A DNA stretch of 64,000 bases from Gavia stellata (taxonomy: Eukaryota > Chordata > Aves > Gaviiformes > Gaviidae), in the NCBI RefSeq assembly GCF_030936135.1, contig NC_082613.1, positions 1,488,001 through 1,552,000 on the forward strand. Direction: 5' to 3'. The notes under the pieces were generated by a model. It searched no databases. It saw only the letters and a list, made by a program, of their open reading frames with translations, and was not told where the DNA came from. Positions 36,975-56,600 of the stretch are shown one piece after another. How positions within the stretch are numbered: position 1 is the stretch's first letter; each line of letters opens with the position of its first letter. A program made the position numbers and the translations under genes.

Positions 36975-38046
36975 GAGAAAAGCCAGCATAAAGCGTTTTT
37001 ATTGCAATAATAAAACTTGATACCTTTATGCGGTGGAGAAGGAAGTGAACGGCGGCAATTTCTCTTACCAAATCACTAGGCAGGGCGGAGGGAGGGGGCA
37101 GATAGGACAGCAGCGGGGGAAGCTACGCATCGTATGAGACCAGACAAGCGGCGATGACCAGCATCAGGTGTCAGGAGAGAACGGTCAGGTGTGCTTAGAC
37201 CAGGGACAACCAGGGTCCGATGTTTCCTTTCCAGGGGGGAGAGAGGGGCCAGGGGCGTTTTCTCGGAGCTGACTCCCCACCAGCCCCGCCACCTCCCCTA
37301 TAGACAGCACCTTCCGTTTGTCTGTTTGCCTTTTTCTTTAAAGAAAGCTCAATGTAAGCTACTGAATTTTCAGGGTGTGGTGGAGCTCTGATGGAAACCC
37401 ATCTCCATAAATCTGAAAGCGGGCTGGGGGCGGGAAGGAAGGTCCACCGTGAGATGGCAGAGTGAAGCAGGGGCAGAGCAGCCCCCCTTCCCGGGAGCAA
37501 TCCCACGGTGCCTGCAGCGATGCTGCGCCCTCCCCGGGGAGCAGGGAAAGGACACGCTGCTCCCTCGCTGCCCTGGTTCCAGGCAGGGTACCTACACACA
37601 ATCCTAGCGCTACTTTGCTCTCCGCATCCGTTCAGCCTCGACGGCCTCACTCTGCTATGGCTTTTGCAGCAGCAGCAATTTCTGGTTTGAAAACAGCATA
37701 GAGATCTGCACCAAAACGAGTAACTAACAGGTTTCCTTTTGATCAAATGACTCCTATCTAAGGTCAGCCCATCTGCGTGCTACTGGTAAAACGTAGTCTA
37801 CACCTGGAACAAAAATAAGATTAAGAACTTGACCCAAAAAGAGTTGAGGTTTACGGCGTATAGTTTAAAAAGACATAAAAACACGATACAAGGAGGAAGA
37901 GTCAGACGCAAAGCTTAGTGACCAAAGGCATTCAATCAAGGTGTAAGGTTATACAATGAGTGTAGTGGACTATCAGGAAAAGCTCCGTACAAAGTCATGT
38001 GCACTCTTCTTGAAGCTGAGATTCTGGATTCCTCCATGTGCCAAAC
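36975..38046 (-). other. FKBP1A: FKBP1A noncoding last exon (3' UTR) with polyadenylation signal
   Basis: The minus strand has an acceptor CTCTCTCCCAGCAG ending at 38047. The exon beyond it contains tggagctttt-like and tataacc-like segments resembling the start of the human FKBP1A 3' UTR after its last splice. It ends with AATAAA (37003 down to 36998) inside a block (about 36971-37021) that matches the end of the human mRNA, as I recall it, almost base for base. The stop codon is in the previous exon. Confidence 0.85.
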
Positions 38047-38194
38047 CTGCTGGGAGAGAGGAGAGGCGGCGTGACAAAGCCGTCCGCCCGCTGCCCGAGA
38101 GGACACCCGGCAGAGGAGGGAGCGCGTGCACCGAACGGCGGTCCCATCCCCAACCGCACAGTTCGCTCAAAGTGGAAGTCAAGCCCCATTACGG

Positions 38195-38880
38195 AGGGGG
38201 AGCACAGCCCCATCCTGCCCGCACCGTGGGACCCACGCACCCCAGAGCGCAGCCCCATCCTGCCCGCAGCGCCGGACCCACGCACCCCAGAGCGCAGCCC
38301 CATCCTGCCTGCAGCGCCAGACCCACGCACCCCAGAGCACAGCTCCATCCTGCCCGCACCACTGGACGCACGCACCCCAGAGCACAGCCCCATCCTGCCC
38401 GCAGCGCCGGACCCACGCACCCCAGAGCACAGCTCCATCCTGCCCGCACCACCGGATCCACGCACCCCAGAGCACAGCCCCATCCTGCCCGCAGCGCCGG
38501 ACCCACGCACCCCAGAGCGCAGCCCCATCCTGCCTGCAGCACCAGACCCACGCACCCCAGAGCACAGCTCCATCCTGCCCGCACCACTGGACGCACGCAC
38601 CCCAGAGCACAGCCCCATCCTGCCCGCAGCGCCGGACCCACGCACCCCAGAGCACAGCTCCATCCTGCCCGCACCACCGGATCCACGCACCCCAGAGCAC
38701 AGCCCCATCCTGCCCGCAGCGCCGGACCCACGCACCCCAGAGCACAGCCCCATCCTGCCTGCAGCACCAGACCCATGCACCCCAGAGCGCAGCCCCATCC
38801 TGCCCGCAGCGCCGGACCCACACACCCCAAAGCACAGCCCCATCCTGCCTGCACCACCGGACCCATGCACCGGCAGCGAG
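38195..38880. repeat. 45-bp minisatellite in the FKBP1A intron that follows the stop codon
   Basis: About 15 tandem units of exactly 45 bp (agcacagccccatcctgccc, then gcagcgccggacccacgcac, then cccag). Because 45 is a multiple of 3, all six frames tend to stay open and give 15-residue protein repeats. A higher-order unit of five monomers (225 bp) is duplicated at 38336-38560 and 38561-38785 with only a few differences, which points to recent amplification by unequal exchange. It lies in the intron between the coding end and the 3' UTR exon of FKBP1A. Confidence 0.95.
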
Positions 38881-39235
38881 AGAGGCACGAGGTGAGCGGG
38901 CAGCCGAGCCCTGCAGTGCAGCAACACAACGCAAGGAACCCGAGGCATGGCCAGCCAGCACCGCAATGCCTCCATAGCACGAACCCGCTCTGCCCGGCTG
39001 GAAACTCTGCTCGTACCACCGCAGCGATCCCCAGCTCACCAGCCTCCTGAGAGCAACTTCTACCCACAGCCAGAAACCTGCCCGCTCCTTCTCATACCCC
39101 CCACTGCCATCACCTCCATCCTACCTCCCCACACTAGCCTGAGACAAAAGATGGGGGCCTTGAGTATCCCCCAAGCCCCAACACTCCCTGCCGGTAGCTG
39201 CCCCTCCTTACCCGAGGACAGGGTGCTGGGGTAGG

Positions 39236-46991
<7,756 letters not shown>

Positions 46992-47299
46992 GCCGGTGCC
47001 GGTGCCGCTCGCGCACCCGCAGCGCCCGCAGCCCGAGGGAGGAGGGGCCACGTGTGCGCAGCCTCGGCCGCCGCGCCGCCACAGAGCCCGCCCGCCCGCC
47101 GCCTCCACCGGCCCCGCCCCCGGGCCCGGCCGCCGCCATCTTCCGCGCTCCCCCCCGCCCCCGCCCGCCGTCTCCTTCCTGCCCGGCCCCGGCCGCCATC
47201 TTGGCACCGCGCGGTTGCCGGGGAAACGCGGGGGCCCGCCGTGAGGGAGCGGCGGCAGCGGCGGGCCCGGGCGAGCCGCCGCCGGCCGCCGCAGCCGGG

Positions 47300-48750
47300 T
47301 CCCGCAGTATCGCCCGGGGAACCCCCAGGGCGCGGGTCCTTGCAGGCTTTGCCCGTTTCTCCGCCATTTATAGGCCCAAGAAGCGCGGGGTCTGGCAGCA
47401 GCGAGCCCGCCCGGTGCGTGGCCCAGCGCAGGCCGCGGCGGAGGCCCGAGGCTGCCGGAGCGGGGCCCCCCGGGAAGCCCGAGGTGCCAGGGCACACCGG
47501 CCACGCAGCCCAGCCCCAGACACGACTTTCCCTTATTTCCACAGTTCCCAAGGCTGGGCTGAGCCTCAACTGAGAGCGTGGCTCACACGCAGCGACAGCA
47601 GCCAGAGCGCAGATAGGATGCTCTTCAATAGATCTATATTAACAGCGCTCCCGCTGCAGCTCCTCACGGCGCTGGCGGAGGTCGGCACCGGCCCCGCGTT
47701 AACTGGGGCAGGTTCAACAAAAGACCCACAGGTTTGAACAAACCCACATTCAAAAGGACTTTTCTTCCGGGAACAACAGCAACTACTTTCTTTTTTGGTC
47801 AAAAAAACCCAGAGAATCGCCCCAGGCACAGGATTTTTGCCTCAAAGCGTCCTATTTCCTTACTTCAAGGAGATGAACTTGAGTGTACACAAGGGAACAG
47901 AGAAGTTCCAAGGACAGCCAAGAGACTAATAAAAAGCCAGTATCCTCAGCAAGTGCATTAAAATGGGTTACAAGAGGAGGAGACTCTTAAAATAACAGAT
48001 AATGGGATGAAGCAAGTTTTAATTGCTTCTATTCCTTGCTTGCATCTTTTAAATACTGAAATACCAAGGGGTTTTTTTTCTTGCTTGATGCCATAGCATT
48101 ATTTTTTATGTTAAAGCTGCAACACACAGATGGTGCCTGTGGTCCCCAACTTTCCACGAACACACCCGTCCGCAGGAGAGATGTGTGAGGCCTGGAGCCA
48201 AGATGAAAAATAACGAGACAAAAAGGGGCACACTCTCATCCCTCCTGATTAATGCTATCTCAGTGAAGGGCTGGGCCTGCTCTCCCTACAAGGGCCAGTG
48301 ATAAACAAGGATCTGAAAGAGGAAAATACTGCTCAGTGTATGCCCACGCTAGAGCCCTTGCCACGCTGGTGCAGGCACGCTTGCACACGTCAGGCACTGC
48401 AACCTCCTCACGGCTCTCGCCCTGGGTGGGGTATTTTGGTTTTTAACTCCCTGGCGTAGCCTGCTCATCTTAGCAGCAAGCAGGGCCACTGCAACAACCA
48501 GAACTTCGACAGGGGCGAGGAGCTCGGCCAGGTTTGACCACCCCTCACTGCTCAGGGTCCAGCTAGTCGAGACCCAGGAAAGGTTCAGGTCAGATTTTGG
48601 TATCTAAACTTGGGAGAAAGCACAAAGAAAGCACTTGTTTTCACTTGAAAGCAAGTGAATTCTGCCCAAACCGCTCCCTGCCCTCTGGATCATCTGCTGG
48701 CAAAACTCACAAACTAAGAAATACCAAAAGGGAAAAGCGTGATCATTCAG
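47300..48750. other. Spacer between the FKBP1A promoter and the 3' end of the MFSD2-like gene
   Basis: No exon was recognised. The first 250 bp belong to the CpG island flank and the rest is ordinary mixed-composition DNA. On the minus strand an ATTAAA variant signal (48757 down to 48752) could end the MFSD2-like transcript, which would give it a 3' UTR of about 1.95 kb. This assignment is weak. Confidence 0.35.
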
Positions 48751-50699
48751 ATTTAATAGTGTAAAAAATAAATGGGACGTTATTCAATATACAGAAGCAC
48801 CACCCCGGGCAGCAGTGGGGCTGGCAGGCACCACGCATGCCAGCAGCAGCTCCCAGCACTGCGGTGGGTCAGGTCCCGCTCTGCAGCGGCCCATGGCCCG
48901 CTCACAGTCCGTGCTGCAGGTTGGGAGCTCCAGATCAAGCCCACTCCTCTGTCCCAAGGAGCACATGCCTTTGAAGATAATTCACACCTTCTGCAGGACT
49001 TTAAACTCTCAACAATCAGAGCGTTTCCTCGATGCTCAAAGGCATTTGCTTGTTCATAAATCCAGAGGCAGCAAGGCTGAAAGCAACGCGGTGGCAGAGG
49101 GCAGCGCATTCCAACACCTGACTGCAGGCTTAGTCAGGCGATCCCAAGGAACATCCTTCACACTCCAGAAAACAAAACAACAAAAAAAGTAAAAAAAGAG
49201 GGAAAAAAAGGAGCCCCTTTATGCGTATGAGAAGTTGTTCTGAATCTGGACTGCTGTGACGATCCTGCAGGTTCCCTGGCGCAGCTCTAAAACACGATCT
49301 CCCCCATTGATCACAAAGTTGCACCACAAGACTTAAGGCTTCAAATTAATTCAACGCACAACTGGGGAGTAATTTGCTCAGATCCTGCCAGTGTGCACCA
49401 GACTGGAGAGCTGCAAGGTCAACCAACGGTCAGATACAGCTCTAGCCCTAAAAATAACCAGCCTCACTCTTGCCTCTGCACAAGGCTGAACACAGCCCAG
49501 CGCTACCAGCCACGAGATGGCTGATTTCTCCTCTCTTCCCCCCGCTGCCCCCTCACTGTTGCCAGGAGAGATGTGGGGGTGCCGAGCAGCTCTTGCAAGA
49601 TGCTGCTGTGGGAGATCTAGCTACAGGCTACGATTTAAAAGCCACTCAGCTTTTCTTGACATTCATTTGACACTTCTGCCATTACCTCCGGACCTGGCAA
49701 AAACCAGGACAAGCTGCCAGAAACCCCACCAGCTGCCTGACTGGAGGCAGCACAGCTCATTCCTGCAACCTCTTCCACCAAGAAGCTCCTGGCTCCCCAC
49801 AAGTGACTCAGCTAACAAAGCCCAGCAGCCAGACAGAGCTGCCAGGTGTCATTGTTTCTGCACATGCTTTAAAACACCGCCAGCTTGAACTTCACCCTTG
49901 TTCAAAGAAATTCTAAACCTTTTCCTGTGAAAGGGCAGTCTAAGCAGAAAGACAGGCACTATCCATGCAGTATTTTCCCTAAAAACTGGTCAAAACCACT
50001 TTCCTCTCAAAAACAATCCCTGTGTTCTTTGTGCATGCGTTCCCACAAGGTTAAGTGACATCTCCACACCCCAGCAAGTGTAAAAGCACCGCTCCGAGGC
50101 TGGCGGGGGCCCTTCCTCCCCGGCACTGCAGTCTCTCCCAGAAGGAGAGCGCAGATCTGCCTTGCCCAGATCTGTCAGGACCTGCCAAAAGACCGGCGAG
50201 GCCAAGCCCTGGAGAAAGCAGCTCTGGTGAGGTGGCAGGGCTGGGGCTGCAGCGGGACCCCCTCCCTGTCCTGTGTCTGCCAGCCGGGAGAGGGAGGGGG
50301 TCAGGATGCAAAACAGGCCTTTGGGACATGGGAACAGGAAACAACAGGAAGCGATGACTTTCCCCAACAGCAGCACATCCTGACAGCGCAGCAAATCCCC
50401 ATCCTTCCCGATGAACTCACCCGCTTCAGCCCTGGGTTTATTCTTGGTGTCCGCACTGTACCTGATGCCTGTTAAAAGGCACACGAGCACTCATGAAACC
50501 TGGTGTGAAGTCAGCAGCCCCCAAAACATCCCCAAGCCCTTCGGGAAATGCACCCCTAGAGAGGATCGTAGCCCAAGCACAGGGAGCTGGACTGGACATG
50601 CACAGTCCCTCCCCCATACAACATTTCTGTGTCGGGCTAGGACCAAGGCAGACACCCAGACTAATGCTAGGTGACCCGGCTCCTTCAGGGAGCTTGAAT

Positions 50700-53600
50700 T
50701 TACCCCATTGCCTCCATCTCCACTCTCATCTGCTTCCTCCTCTCCTCATTGATGGGATGGAGGCAGAAGATGATTACAGCAATGAGCAGCAGGCTTATTG
50801 GGACTGGGGCCATGAGAAGCTGCAGGGTGAGGATGACGGAGGGGTTGTATGTGCAGCCTCCAGCATGGTAACCTGCAAAACTAAAGAGGAGAATGGTTTT
50901 CCTTCCCCCAGCCCCACCGGGTCACTGCAGAAAGGCAAGCGGGCACCTCCGTCGCTTTGGTCTAGAGTCTGGTATCAGAGGCCCAGTTTTGGGGAATTCC
51001 CACTCCTGTCTGCTGCTGTTGCTCCCAGTAGATCTTGGAAAGGCAATTTTGGATACCCCTGTGACTCATTCCAGCATCTCCTATTGGCGCTCTAGAAAAC
51101 AGCAGTGGAAAGTGCCTGTGCTGGGCTGACAAAATAGGGGAGGTAGTGTTTGGGGCTTACTGTAAACTCAGTGTCGATATCCCCACAGCAAGGCCACCTG
51201 CAAACTTGTTGAAGAAGACGTAAAACGAGTAGAAGAGAGCCTCCAGGTTGAGGCAGCTGGGGTTCCTCAGCATGAAGTCATCAACCGTATCTGGCAGCAT
51301 AGACCTAGGGACAGACAGCCCCACAGACACGTCGGTGACACGCACACCAGTGACACCCGCGCTGGCTGAACTCAGCTGCAGCCGCTCCCAGGCCTCCCCA
51401 AGCAGCAGAGAGAGACAGAAACCCCTTGCAGAACCCCACTCTGGAGACCGCTTTGTGCCTGTCTTCTGCCTTAGGCAAACAGGGCAGAGAGCGTCTTACA
51501 CAGAGGGTGCGGCAGCTGCTTCAGAAAAAGAGAAGAAAAACAGCACCTTGCGCAATGACTGGTGTCCTGCTGTCGAACCCAAACGCAGACTGAACGATGC
51601 TGCTGGGGGACTGTGGATCACATCCATGACCCTTCCCAGTCCCAACTCTACACATCCCTCTGCAGCCCAAAAGCCGCTGTATTGAGCAAATGGGCAGCCT
51701 TGGCACATCATGCCGTGGTGGTTTCCCCAAAATCTTCCCCTCCTCTCTGCCTGAGAAGTGGCTCGGAGGTGCGTCTGCTCACCACGGTAAAAGATAGAGC
51801 ACAGCCATGCTGCAGCCTGCCATGATCACCAGGAAGACGAAGGCCAGGAAGTTGTGCATAACCAGGGTGACAGCTACCAGGGCTGGGATGATCAGCTGCA
51901 GCAGCCGGAGGAAGAGGAGAAAGAAAAACACATGGTCCCTTTCTGCTGCTCACAGGCAGCTTGCACCGGTCTGCCCCAACCAAAGGCCACGCTCCCCACT
52001 TCCCCACACATTTCATAAACAGAACTGCTCCTGTCCCCTATGCAGTGCAGCGTGGAGGTCCTGGACAAGCTGACACTGTCAGCAAAACCTCCCTCATGGG
52101 TAAAGAGGGGATGGTTATGGAAGGCAATGGAGCCGAGGGGTTAAACTGGAAAGTTGGATCTGCTATGGCTGCACCCAATGTCTGTGAGGAAGGCATCTGG
52201 AGACAGATCTTCAATGGGATTTGAGGACTTAATTCTGCAAAAAAAGCCAAATGGGATTTCCTTGCTGACCTGAAGAGCCAGGCAGCAGCCGGGATGTGTG
52301 TCTGATGAGCAGGCTGTTTCCCAGCCACTGCCAAGTGTGGTGCACAGCCCTTCCTGCCCTCCCCGTGCCTCCCACGGAGCTGGATGGCAGAACTCGGATC
52401 ACTTGCATCAAGCATGCAAGCTCCTGGAGTGGGACAGAAGCCACAGGATGATATTTGCGTGTGCACATGAGACTGGTGCATGGGTACAGCATCTGATCAC
52501 ACGCTGCTCACCAGATCTGCAGCCGTGGAGTCTCAGAGCCTGAGCTCTTGGTTGGGTGATGCTGCAAAAAATCATTTTCCCACTGTCCCAGGGACGGTCC
52601 CTCAGCTTCCCTGCACCTTACTGCAAAGCTCTGCAAAGCTATGGCCACTGATACCACCAGTGGCCAGACACAAGGAATTGCAGAGCTGCCATCAACTACT
52701 GTCTTAACTCCTGGTCACCTGCCATGCAGAGGACACCGTGCTCAGGGTCACCCTTAACTGCCAGCCAGCTCTTCTCCCCAGACACCATGAGCAGCTGGGG
52801 GCAAGGCTGTCCCCTCGCAGGGCTTCTCAGTCCACAGCCACAACCATGGGCAAACTCACCACCAGGCCCAGTGACACTGCTGTTTTCTTTCCAAATCTCC
52901 CCAAAAACCACTGCCAAAAGGGAATAGAAAGGGAAGCTGTGATCTGAGGAGAGAACCAAAGGGGAGTCTCAGCAATGGCCCCCAGGACTGCCAGTCTCTG
53001 CCTGGGTGACATCTTTGCTGATGGGCAGAAAGCAGCAGCGCATGACTCCACAAGGCTGAGCTGCCCATGCTCAAGGGCTGGGGTGACCCAGGGATCAACC
53101 TCTCCACCAGGAAAGTCTCTTTGGGGCTCACTTACCAACATGATAAGCACTAAATGCTGAAACTTCCCGGCCAGCCCCGCGGCATGAGTACAGAAGAAGG
53201 CAAAGATCCCCTGTGTGATCTGGGAAGGCAACAAGCAGACGTTCAAGGCTGGGGATCCCGAGTTCACTGTCTGGATAACTTGCCTGGACATCTCATCCCC
53301 CAAGCTCTCCTCCTGCCACAGCAGGTCTCGCACCTGGAAGGCCAGGGATGCAAAGAGGAAGCCACACAGCAGCTGGATGTAGGGCTTGTGTCCCACGATC
53401 ATCCTCAGGCAGCTGGCAAAGGGCAGCTCAACCTTCCCCAGGGGGCTGAGGGGCCCTAAGAGAAGAGACAGCAGGGCTGGCACTGGAGCTGCCAGAACAG
53501 ATGCGACGGGATGGGAGGCACAGGGGAATTGCACTGCTGTGTCTGGGGTGCAGCTCAGCTGAGTGAGGAGCTATCGGAGTCTGACATCTTGGTGCAGAGA

Positions 53601-56600
53601 CAACAGCCGTGGTGTCAGCTACAGGCAGGATTTTTGCCACTTGACACTGTGCGCTTGGGCTGGCCCGCGTAGCTCTGCAGGCTGTGTGTTGGTGAGACCT
53701 GCTCAGTGTGAAGCAGTGAGCTGCAGACCCTGTCCCAGGCCCACAGCTCCCCGCCGGAGCTCCCAGGCAGCCGGAGGCTTCCTTCCTCCGGAGCATTTCC
53801 CCTCTCCTCTGCGGGAGCAAGATGCTGCCGGCACAAACCAAGGAGGGTCTCAGCATCCAAGTGTGTGTGTGTTTCTGAGCCCCACACCCAGAGAGCCATC
53901 CCCCACATAGGATGCCTCACACCTTCCTCTGCAACCCCATCCTCAGCATCCACTGCCACTGGGCACCCTCCAAACGGGATCTAAATGGGCCTTACCAGGC
54001 TGCTCCTTAACTCCAAAGATGAGAATCAGACAGGACAGGCAATAGATTGAGCCCAGGACCAGGGATGCAAATACATAGGCCCGACGCTGGAAAAGGAGAG
54101 ACAGTGCCCAGTGACAATGCGGGTAGCACACACAGAGCTGGCAGCACGGCCAGCAGTGCCTGCCCCAGAGCTACCGGAGGAGCAGGGGGCAGCTGGGCCA
54201 GTCCTTACCGTGTTCTCCAGAGAGTCTGCGAGGCTGTACGTGCTTGTGTTGGGCAGGGTCTCGTTTGACACGTAACAGCCGTTCATGCGGGCATGGTAAC
54301 TGCCCACAATCTGCCCCTGGATTCCTGACCCAAGGAGTGTGCTGAACACCTCCATCCCCATTCCTGCCAGGGCGACCAGGAGAGAAACCTCAGTCCCACT
54401 CCGTGGCTGATGGGACACATCCTCAGGGTAAGAGGCCAGCTTTGGCAATGGAATTGGAGGCATCAACATCCAGAGCTGCCTCAGAAGAAGAGACCTGCTA
54501 TTTCTACCTGCTCTGATTTTTTTCCCTTGGCTCGAACAGTAAATGCTCTAATGTTTGGAACCAATAAATCTGGGTCCTGAGTCCCTTGGGGATGATACAG
54601 ATGTAAGAAATGTTTCTGCAGGTAAATTCTTTGCAGAAGATGACTGGTTTCATCCCTGTTTTCACATCCCTGGTTTACCTCATCCACTGTGAAGCCTGAT
54701 CAAAGCCAGAGAAGCTTATTCACCTCTCCTCTGGGGAAGGTCTCCCAGGATCGCATGCAGCCAGGGGTCATAGGGGCACAGACACTTACTGTAGGCAGTG
54801 GCTGAGTCACGGTCCTTCTGGGTTCCTCCCAGGAACATTGTCAGGGAAGAGTACGGCACGTGGTGGCACTAGGGAGAGCACAGTTCAAACAGAGCTCTGG
54901 CTGCTGCTTCCCTGGTTTGCTGGTCATGACCCGCCTCGTCCCTACACACAGCAGATAATGCTGCCTCCTGTGCCACCCCTGCACACAGGTGGCTTTTCAC
55001 CCTCTTCTTTTGTGATTTGCTCTGTTCCCACAAACCAGTGATGGAGAGGTTCACATCACCATGTACAGGCAGCCCAGCCAAATCCCCAGCATTAAAAATG
55101 CACTGCTCCGTCTCACCATCCCTGCAGGGATGGTCTGCAACATCCCGCATCCCCCACTGCGCCCCAGCTAGAGCTCTCCCAGACTCCGCTCCAGGTCCCT
55201 TCCTGGAGAGGCTGGGGCTGGGACTCCCGAGCTGATCATGTCCCCGTTCTTTGCAGTATAGGATGATGTGTCAGCCCCAGGCACCATGTTGCTTACAGTC
55301 ATGCAAGTCTGGAAGAAGCTGTACATGAACAGGTACCACAGGAATTTCAGGGAGGTGGGGGTGGCATCCGAGAGGGTGGACCACATCATACAGTAGCAGA
55401 GCACCCCAAACGGCATGGAGCATGCAATCCTGGGGAGGAAGCAGAGCTGGTCAGATGTGACCCTCAGATAAGGTGGTCACACTTCTTATTGCACAAGACG
55501 AGCTACAGAGCACAGCCTCTTCCCCAGCTTCCAAACCACAGCAAGATCAAGATCTGCGAGAGGAAGCAGCTTTGCTCAAGTGAGCATCCATCAGTCAGGC
55601 TGGGGGGGGCTAAACACAAACGTTGAGAGAAAAAGTAATGTCAGTTGTCCAACATTTCTTATTCTCTTGCTTAACTACTTCAAGTCCTCGCCCTGCAGCA
55701 GAACCATGGGGACAGCGGTAACCCTCTGCGTGCAAGATCTGCCCGTGGTTAGAGCCTGGTGGAGAGCTGCTGGCACAGCTGACTACCAAACTCTACATGC
55801 CACCACGCAGGACTCTCAGAGCACTGAACCCTACAGCCTTAAAAATGTGAGGCCCCAGGGAAAGAGCAGGAGTACAAGTTTGCAGCGCACTCCTCCTCTT
55901 CCATTGCAATGACATATGGACCCCACTGCAAGTTATGTTATCTTTAGTGTCCGTGAGGTGCTACGGTTCTGTAATTCTCCGTAAGCCACAGTCACATTAA
56001 ACTCCCAGCGAGGCATCCCAGCTACCTCCTTGTGCTAGCACTGAAGGAATCTGAGCCCAGCAAAGACCACTCTGAGGCTCCAGCCCAGACACTCACCATG
56101 GGACCAGCTTGCCATATTTTCTCCTTGGGCTTTTGCTGACCAGGAAGCCAACAGCAGGGTCAGTAACCGCATCCCAGGCTCTTCCAAGGAAAATGATCAA
56201 AGAGGCATGGAATGGCTCCAGCTGGGGGAAATGGAAACCACAGCTCGAAAGGGAAAGAAGTCCTGGTGAAAAGCTGTGAGCAGTCAGCACGATGCAGCTC
56301 GCTCTAGCCAATGTTTCGTCTGCATTCCCTGGAGACCACTCCGAGCATTGAAATGGCCCAGAAACGTCTCCTGCGCACCCACCAACAATATTTACATGAT
56401 GCGATTTTGATCCAGTTTGAATGCCTAATTCCAATGAGCATTTCCAAGTGCTTTGGCCACCCACCAAACTCTACCCTTGCCCCAGTCTGTTGAGCTTATG
56501 CTAAGCCGCTTTGCAGATAACCCCATGTCACATGGCCACTCACCTGCACAACATCCAACAGGAAGATTTGGAGGAAAAACCCAAGGGCGTTGCCTGTCAT

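Noticed and set aside
37956-39067. Six overlapping open frames of about 280-360 codons on both strands
   Set aside because: They are translations of the 45-bp minisatellite. Openness in all frames at once marks repeat artefact, not coding.
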